In this document: piece by piece, positions 57,031 through 64,000 of the stretch | Layout of the letters: each line of letters opens with the position of its first letter | How positions within the stretch are numbered: position 1 is the first letter of the stretch | Assembly (NCBI RefSeq): GCF_963678975.1 | Contig: NC_089279.1 | Coordinates: 30,160,160-30,224,159 of the forward strand | Reading direction: 5' to 3' | Source of the DNA: Dysidea avara | Lineage: Eukaryota; Porifera; Demospongiae; Dictyoceratida; Dysideidae | DNA: 64,000 nt | Position numbers and translations under genes: made by a program | Notes under the pieces: generated by a model | The model's input: only the letters and a program-made list of their open reading frames with translations | Told to the model about the DNA's origin: nothing | Database searches by the model: none

Positions 57031-58760
57031 ATTGCATATAAAACTATGCTATTTCTCGGTTTCCATGGTAACAAATGCATCTAGTCTTCATTATGACCCT
57101 CTGTTATAAAAAAGTCCCTTTCCATGGGAAAACTACCATTAGACAAGCAATAAATGGGTTAAACCAAAATTTAATTAAGTGCGTGGGCGGTACTAAATAA
57201 TGTCAGTTTTGTCCAGTAAAATGATGATAACTTTAGAACAAATTAAGCTATGGATACCAAACAAGTATCATCTTGTTCCTTATAGTGAGAACAATCATTT
57301 GATATCAAATGTAAATAGTTTGGATAGTGTACAGCTGATATAGAAGCAGGAATCCTATTTTTGTTTGCTAAAAATGGCTAAAAAGGTCATGCAAAAGGTC
57401 ACTTTCCCCTTATGGTATTTTCCGGGACTTTTGATATGTTATAGAGCACATTTTTCTGTGCTAGAAACTGTTGAAACCATTTGTGTTGCAATTAGTTTAA
57501 GGTTGACCCCTTTTTTTTCATAAAATGACTGTACTATAAATTCAATGTGGTGTCCATAAAATCTATATATCTATACACTTTCTAAACAGCTACTTTTAAT
57601 GCGAGATCTTTTGTACAGACCGGTAAATATAATACAGTATATGCTACAAACAGACATTTTCTTATGCCCAATTTCATTGGGGACTTTGGGAAACTAGTAT
57701 ATTTATAACTCACACAGCCTGTCTGTGACTGACCGTGGGTCAAAAAATCTGTGGTACAAAACTGTAAAACAACTTATTTTGTGACTATATTGTGTTGATT
57801 TTAACATCATTTTGTTCATTGCTCTTTCCAACAGCTGTTCGAGAAGAAAGAGGAGCTAAAGACTGTAAATCATCATCAAGACATACCAAGAGTACTGATT
57901 CAACTCAACAGAGTCCAACAACTCCAAGGAATGTTAGCACCCCAGGTGTGCCATTTCCTTTTGATACATTCACATTTATACCTTCCCATGTGGTAAACAC
58001 TTCATTAAACTTTGACACCAAAAGTCAGGCAAAGTCCACAGTTTCTTTGACGTTAGAGGCACTTGCAAAAGCAGATATAGCAGAGAACAGCATAGTTCCA
58101 CTCACTCCATCATTACCTGATGGAATGATACCAGAAAACATAAAGAAGTCATTTCTTAGTGTGATATCCTGGGCAAAGGAAATACCTATGTTTGCCCAAT
58201 TACCCATTGAAGATCAAATTGAATTGATCAAAACCACTTGGAGTGAAGTAAACACACTGAAACTCGTATACCGTGTTGCCATTTGTCCATAAAGGGATGG
58301 TATCAATTTTCAGACAGATGATCTGGCGCACTTTTATCTGACTGACAGCCAAGAGGTGGCTTCTTGTATCAAAGAAGCAATCAAGGAATGTGTGATGTCA
58401 ATGGAGAATATTCAGTTAGATAAGCCAGAACTTTCATATCTCAAATTGATAACCTTGACGAATCCATGTAAGCGTTAGTATATCAGAATTGTAATGCTGT
58501 CATAATTATTCTTCCCTTTAGTCATACACAACTTAACTGCAAGTGGACAAAAGGAGATTGAACTGGCACAAGATGTTGGCTTGGAATTGCTTGAGGCTTA
58601 TATAAAGCAAACCAATCCAGATTCCACTCAAAGAATTACAAAGCTTTTGCTTTTCCTTAATCGAGTGAGAGTTTTATCAAAAGATATTATTGCTCATATA
58701 GAAGATCAGCAAACAATAAGACCCAATGATGATGCTGTTCTGCTTGCCTTGATTTCATAA

Positions 58761-58971
58761 AATTAATTTGCATGCATATTATTGCCCTGCATTGCTGGCT
58801 TTATTATTTCCAAAATTATGCCACCATAATTGGCTAATAATGCCATTTTATTGCTGTATCAGACCATTTTCATTAATGTTTAAGCTTCAAATAGTCTTAA
58901 ATTCTTTAGCTGGTTGCTGTATTAGAGTATTTCATTTCAATGTGACTGCTTTATTAGAGTAAACAATATCT
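58761..58971. other. 3' flank of the receptor gene
   Basis: Short spacer holding dispersed-motif copies at 58914-58965. No clear AATAAA polyadenylation signal before the composite repeat starts. Confidence 0.45.
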
Positions 58972-61440
58972 AATCAAAAACAGCCAAGCTGTAAAAAAAG
59001 GAATGTGGACCTTGAAAAGGCTATGGTGAAAAAAGATGTGAAATCCAAGGTGGCGGCCAAGAAATGGCTGTGTTGGTAGGTTAATGGTAAAAATTTTAAT
59101 AACGACAATTCAGGTGAATTTGGTGCCAAGACCTCAAGGGCCGCACTCCTTTTTTTACAGCTTGGCTGTTTTTGATTAGATTTCACTTCTTTTTGTATTT
59201 GTATACCCCAAAGCTGGCCTATGGCCAGCTTTGGGGTTTTTAACCTATATTTTTTCTCTACCACAGGAAAAAGAAAAACAGGAAGCAGATTTTATAAATA
59301 CTTTAACTCATTCTGATTTTATCAGTAAATGTACAAATTATATGTATAATGCATATATTTATTACATGTCAATTAATCCCTACAGAATAATTTGCAGTTG
59401 ATCTCTCTACTGGGAGACTTGAAATGTAGCTGAACTCTCTACAGGGTGATTGCTTGTACATAGATGAACTCTTTACAGGATTCTTTCTGCAGGGTGACTT
59501 GACTCTAGCTGAACTCTCTACAGGGTTATCTGTTTGTAGTTGAACTCTCTACAGGGTGATTTGTTTGTAGCTGAACTCTCTACAAGGTGACTTCTTCTAG
59601 CTGATCTGTCTACAGGGTGACTTGTTTCTAGCTGGTCTCTCTACAGGGTGATTGGTTTGTAGCTGAATTCTCTACAGGGTGATTTGTTTGCAGCTGAACT
59701 CTCCACATGGTGGTTTCTTTGTAGCTGAACTCTCTACAGGGTGATCTTTTCATAGCTGAACTCTCTACAGAGTGATTTGTTTGCAGCTGAACTCTCTACA
59801 TGATGGTTTCTTTGTAGCTGAACTTTCTACAGGGAGATTGCTTGTAGCTGAACTCTCTATAGGGTGATCTATTCATAGCTGAACTCTCTATAGAGTGATC
59901 TGTTTGTAGCTGAACTTTCTACAAGATACATGTAGTATCTTCTTCTAGCTGATCTCTCTACATGGTGAATTGTTTGTATCTGAACTCTACCTCTCTACAG
60001 GCTGATTTGTTTGCAGCTGAACTCTCTACATGATGGTTTCTTTGTAGCTGAATTCTCTACAAGGTAACTTCTTCTAGCTGATCTCTCTACAGTGAGATTT
60101 GTTTGTAGCTGAACTCTCTACAGGTGATTTGTTTGCAGCTGAACTCTCTACATGATGGTTTCTTTATAGCTGAACTCTCTACAAGGTAACTTCTTCTAGC
60201 TGATCTCTCTACAGTGAGATTTGTTTGTAGCTGAACTCTCTACAGGTGATTTGTTTGCAGCTGAACTCTCTACATGATGGTTTCTTTGTAGCTGAATTCT
60301 CTACAAGGTAACTTCTTCTAGCTGATCTCTCTACAGGATGACTAGCTAGTTTGTAGCTGATCTCTCTACAGGATGACTTGTTTCTAGCTGAACTCTCTAA
60401 AGGTTGATTTATTTGCAGCTGAACTCTCTACAAGATAGTTTCTTTGTAGCTGAACTCTCTGCAAGGTAACTTCTTCTAGCTGATCTCTCTATAGGGTGAC
60501 TTGTTTCTAGCTGATGGGTTATTTGTTTCTAGCTGAACTTTCTACAGGGTGATTTGCTTGCATCTGAACTTTCTACATGGTGGTTTCTTTGTAGCTGAAC
60601 TCTCTACAATGTGATTTGTTTGCAGCTGAACTCTGTACATGGTGGTTATTTTGTAGCTGAATTCCTGCAAGGTGACTTCTTCCAGCTGATCTCTGTGCAG
60701 GGTGACTTGTTTCTAACTGAACTCTCTACAGGGTGATTTGTTTGCAGCTGAACTCTCTACATGATGGTTTCTTTGTAGCTGGACTCTCTACAAGGTAACT
60801 TCTTCTGCAAACAAATAATTCTGTAGAGAGTTCAGCTACAAACAAGTCACTCTGTAGACAGATCAGCTAGCATGCAGCTGAACTCTCTGCATGGTGGATT
60901 CATTGTAGCTGAACTCTCTGCATGGTGGTTTCTTTGTAGCTGAATTCTCTACAAGGTGACTTCTTCTAGCTGAACTCTCTACAGCGCGATTTGTTTGCAG
61001 CTGAACTCTCTACATTTGTAGCTGAACTCTCTACAAGGTAAATTATTTTTTCTAGCTGATCTCTCTACAGGGTGAATTGTTTGTAGCTGAACTCTCTACA
61101 GGGTGATCTGTTCATAGCTGAACTCTCTACAGAGTGATTTGTTTGCAGCTGAACTCTCTACCGGGTGGTTCTTTGTAGCTGAACTCTCTACAAGGTGACT
61201 TCTTCTAGCTGATCTCTCTACAGGGTGACTTGTTTCTAGCTGATCTCTCTACAGGAGTAGCTGAATTCTCTACAGGATGATTTGTTTGCAGCTGAATTCT
61301 CTACATAGTGGTTTCTTTGTAGCTGAACTCTCTACAAGGTGACTTCTTCTAGCTGAACTCTCTGCAGGCGTACAAGGTGATCTTTTCGTCGCCGAACTCT
61401 CTACAGGGTGATTTGTTTTCAGCTGAACTGTCTACAAGGC
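58972..61440 (-). repeat. Composite minisatellite-core repeat, copy 3 (inverted)
   Basis: The right arm comes first: a shortened palindrome (58972-59180), then a perfect hairpin CCCCAAAGCTGGCC-TAT-complement at about 59207-59237, then the arm down to 59395. The minisatellite follows. The left arm seen in copies 1 and 2 is absent; instead the array ends at the hairpin at 61455. Confidence 0.75.
59396..61440 (-). repeat. Minisatellite core, ~31-bp unit (array 3)
   Basis: About 2 kb of diverged units reading TGTTTGTAGCTGAACTCTCT plus ACAGGGTGATT, the complement of arrays 1 and 2. A short inversion near 60807-60870 restores the opposite orientation. Variants (TTCTTCTAGCTGATCTCTCT, GGTTTCTTTGTAGCTGAACT) alternate as in array 1. 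Confidence 0.9.
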
Positions 61441-61454
61441 ATATTCTTTTTTTA

Positions 61455-61511
61455 AAACCAGGCGCACGCCCACAGCCGGCCGAAGGCCGGCTGTAGGCGT
61501 GCGCCTGGTTT
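61455..61511. repeat. Very stable GC-rich hairpin, 27-bp stem
   Basis: AAACCAGGCGCACGCC followed by CACAGCCGGCC, a GAA loop, and the complement with one mismatch (26 of 27 pairs). It lies between the minisatellite and transposon copy B. In GC content it stands out sharply from the surroundings. Confidence 0.9.
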
Positions 61512-62295
61512 ATTGAAATTGTTTTCGTAAAAGTGTGTGTGTGTACCTATCTATCTGTTAGGCGCAATCTGTGAATTTGCGCAGTTTATAAATTGCGCTG
61601 CGCATTTTGTGAATTCATAAAATGCGCAACAATTTATAAATTGTTGCGCAATTTGTGAACTACCGTAAGAGCTGCGCATTTTATGAACTGGGTAGCTACC
61701 GCCGTTACGTTCTTGGCCGATTCAAGTACGTATCACAGGGAGAAATGACAGGCTTCTCATTTTACCCCCTTTTACTAGCTGAAGGGACATGGATAAACTG
61801 AACTGAAGACGCATTCTACCCGACTATCTCCCTCCAAGGTTCCCTTGCGTACTCTGCAGCTGGCCTGGATAAGGTGCACTGTCTTTCTCTCTCAGTGTTG
61901 CGCTACGTATACTACAGCATTTGTGGTAGGCTAAGCCATGCATTCGTCACTTTTGATCAGCTGATATTGATGGGCCCAGTCCAGCCTGCATGTTTTACTT
62001 TTCCTAGCAGTTGTCCAGCACATGCAAGCACTGCACAAGTAATGAAATGAATATCAGCACATAATGTTTGGTACATTGTAACTCAAGTCCAACATCATAT
62101 CTTTAATGTCCAGCCTTAAATGGTACATGTAGTTAGTTTCACTCTCACATTATCCCATGCATCCAGATGTAACACAACATGTGGTTAGCTACATAATGTC
62201 ACCTCTGTGTGATACAGTTATTAGTGCAAACATATAGTGTTTGGAATCAGGTATGCTGTGTTACACATATAGCTAAGTATGCTCCAATACATGAG

Positions 62296-62424
62296 TTACA
62301 AAGGTACAGCTCCATTTGATGAACAGCAAGATCCAGAAAAGTTGTATCCATTTTCATCTTGCCTGGCTATAACCACATGTCTTCCTAAACACCGTTCATG
62401 GTACCCCCATGAGCAACTATTGCA
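62296..62424 (-). pseudogene. PHD-like zinc-finger exon in transposon copy B
   Basis: The minus strand encodes CNSCSWGYHERCLGRHVVIA, then RQDENGYNFSGSCC, ending at a TAA. The C-x2-C-x4-H-x2-C-L spacing with an aromatic before His is the centre of a PHD finger. Only the second half of the finger is visible; the N-terminal ligands would lie in an unseen upstream exon. Confidence 0.45.
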
Positions 62425-63404
62425 CCTGACCTATGGAATCCATACATTAGTTTGTATGCATAACTAGACCTCACCATGTCAGTTGTATCATCATCCAAAC
62501 TAATCATTCCACAAGATTGACAAGTCATCCAATGATTCTAAATAAACAAACATTATAATTCATGTGACACATCATAACTCATCGGTATACAATACAACAG
62601 ACGATGAAAAGAAATTTGCTGGTTCACAAAGAAATCCAACTATTCATCAAGGAGGTTATTTAAGCTAATATAGATACATTTTACCACAACATGAACAAAC
62701 ACGTACATGTTTACTTAATGGTACAAATGACACAATGTGATGATGAATATCGAACTGATTGCTGAAGCAATTAATAGGTGCATAATTATAATAATTTTTG
62801 AGGGAAACCATTACATGGTGCTAGCTACCACAAATCAACACCTTCCGCTGTCAGCAAAAATACATAAAGGAGGACTCAAGTAGGTCCATGGTGTTCTCAT
62901 ACGTACTGCAGTATGTCAAATTAAGGTACCAAGTAATGTTGAACAGTGAAGACATCAAGCCCGTATAGCAGGGGTCTGTTCCAGGTAGTTGTAAAGCTGA
63001 GTACTGTGTGCAAAATACACACATGGTCTTACTAGGGGGTCTGGAGGCATGCCCCTACAGATTCCTTCTGAGATCACTTACTGACTGCTCTATTAGAACA
63101 AATGACTGTTCTATTAGAATGTCGTAATCTTTTTGCAAACTAATATATCAGAAAATTGATAGGTGGGCTCCATAAATTGATAGGTAGATGGGGACCACAA
63201 AGGTTTGGTCTCTTGCAAAAATATCAGCTAAAATCCAGCCTGACTTGTCCTTCACAACTTGGCATTATTACAAACTTGGGAACCGGACTACTTGTTCAGT
63301 ACAGAATATTGGTATCACCCATCTCCACAACGTATGACTAGTGGCTATAAATTTTTGTGATGCTTGAGAATATGATAGCATACATAATTCACTATACTTC
63401 CATA

Positions 63405-63514
63405 TCTCTGCAAGTATTTTCTTGTGGTCTACATGTCCATTTTCAGTTGAATGCACACGCTCTACTATGTCATAAAATTTCTCAACTGTTGCAACTAAAT
63501 GATGGTCATTCTCA
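63405..63514 (-). pseudogene. Transposon-encoded exon, function unknown (copy B)
   Basis: Encodes DHHLVATVEKFYDIVERVHS then TENGHVDHKKILAE, matching the copy A exon at 3739-3842. The splice donor is mutated, so the frame runs on. Confidence 0.45.
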
Positions 63515-63714
63515 TTCTGTAATTACAAAATTTTGTGAAGGGCAGGCACAAAGTTTCTTACCCTTTGTTTGTTCCAACTTCAGCTCTGGGTAGTTTAACA
63601 AAACAAACTTCTTTGTTGTAGTAATGAATGGCAGGGCTAATTAGAGCATAACTTCTTTCCACTCCATTCAAAACGGTCTGATATCAAACATGATCTTCTG
63701 CACCTTCTCCTCCG

Positions 63715-63969
63715 TTACTGTTTTGTCTTGCTTTTTGGAGGTGTGATTGGGACCAAGATATTTTCCTCTACAGAACCTTTCGAATAGCCGGCTCTCTGTA
63801 ACCCTCTTTTGACGTACCTCACAAACTCATAGTGAAATCCACACCTCGCATACACTGCCACGAGGAAATCTCGTGATCCAACACTTGGAATGACAAGGTC
63901 GGCAACCGATACAACAGGCTGTACGTGTCGCATCTCGCCTTGCCATATGGCAGCGCGACACCTGCGCAA
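63715..63969 (-). pseudogene. Probable first exon of the transposon gene (copy B)
   Basis: An ATG directly inside the terminal repeat opens an 84-codon frame containing VSVADLVIPSVGSRDFLVAV and ending SKTKQ. The corresponding part of copy A (about 4480-4700) is frameshifted but clearly homologous (GSRDFLVAG). No domain recognised. Confidence 0.45.
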
Positions 63970-64000
63970 TTTATAAATTGTTGCGCATTTTCTGAATTCA

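Larger units (their letters stand above)
53648..57536. mobile_element. Inverted-duplicated DNA element in receptor intron 1
   Basis: The left half (53648-54671) and right half (54739-55215 plus 57030-57536) are inverted copies of one sequence around a spacer of about 67 bp. The right half is interrupted by another transposon (55214-57030). Outer arms of about 490 bp match closely (TAGTCCAGTCATTTTATGG outward). Each half carries a relic of the same protein gene, one per strand. Confidence 0.8.
49795..58760 (+). pseudogene. Nuclear receptor, three exons, broken by a LINE insertion and a nonsense codon
   Basis: The product would be a ligand-regulated transcription factor acting in the nucleus. 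Exon 1 is 49795-50944 (interrupted at 50161-50775), exon 2 57835-58467 and exon 3 58522-58760; phases agree and give about 468 residues. Residues 1-109 are a non-conserved A/B region. The DNA-binding domain spans about 110-178 with all eight zinc cysteines (110, 113, 127, 130, 146, 152, 162, 165), [20 protein letters not shown], and [17 protein letters not shown], followed by AVREERG. The hinge is serine-rich. The ligand-binding domain has the signature AQLPIEDQIELIKTTWSEVN then YR, and helix-10-like LLLFLNRVRVLSKDI. TAA at 58290-58292 replaces codon 331. The P-box EACKG resembles NR2/HNF4/RXR (E/D-G-CKG) and ERR (EACKA). No clear AF-2 motif ends the protein. Confidence 0.9.
61557..64000 (-). 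mobile_element. 3.2-kb DNA transposon, copy B, cut by the window end
   Basis: Starts with the same terminal sequence as copy A (GTTAGGCGCAATCTGTGAAT) and reaches the beginning of the opposite terminus (GCGCAATTTATAAATTGTTG near 63963). It shares with copy A the internal blocks, the R repeat, the dispersed motif (63078-63130) and the minus-strand exon relics. It lacks about 700 bp of copy A's interior. Confidence 0.72.

Overview
This is a repeat-dominated stretch of animal nuclear DNA. It is AT-rich by eye, its coding pieces are short exons with GT-AG borders and long introns, and it holds one nuclear-receptor gene, a family known only from animals. Together with CR1/L2-like LINEs that carry a PHD finger in ORF1, a metazoan-type CACTA transposase and very many foldback elements, this suggests an early-branching animal such as a demosponge or cnidarian. 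That placement is inference; nothing in the window names a species.

Layout. 0-6.5 kb: a foldback element, one complete copy of a 3.2-kb inverted-repeat transposon and a hAT-like MITE. 6.8-14.3 kb: a decayed CACTA (EnSpm) transposon with a transposase on the plus strand and a divergent accessory gene on the minus strand. The accessory gene was split near its start by a Mutator-like MITE, and an intron of the transposase holds a LINE remnant split by a hAT MITE. 14.3-32 kb: mostly non-coding, with MITEs showing clear target duplications, palindromic-motif arrays, a 379-bp tandem duplication and a few candidate host exons. 32-37.5 kb: two tandem copies of a composite repeat whose core is a minisatellite of about 31 bp; a third, inverted copy lies at 59-61.4 kb. 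37.5-44.3 kb: a degenerate sushi-domain exon, other phase 1-1 candidate exons and dispersed repeats. 44.4-48.2 kb: a nearly full-length but broken LINE inserted into a small hairpin MITE. 49.8-58.8 kb: the nuclear-receptor gene in three exons, with a 6.9-kb intron full of transposons. 61.6 kb to the end: a second, truncated copy of the 3.2-kb transposon.

The receptor is the only recognisable host gene. Its DNA-binding and ligand-binding domains read well, but in this sequence it is broken twice: a LINE tail is inserted in the coding exon inside the first zinc finger, and an in-frame TAA lies in the ligand-binding domain.

The least explained signal is a motif of about 27 bp with a palindromic core (CTCTAATAGAG) that recurs at about 17 places inside otherwise unrelated repeats. 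It also seems to be the seed from which the minisatellite cores grew.
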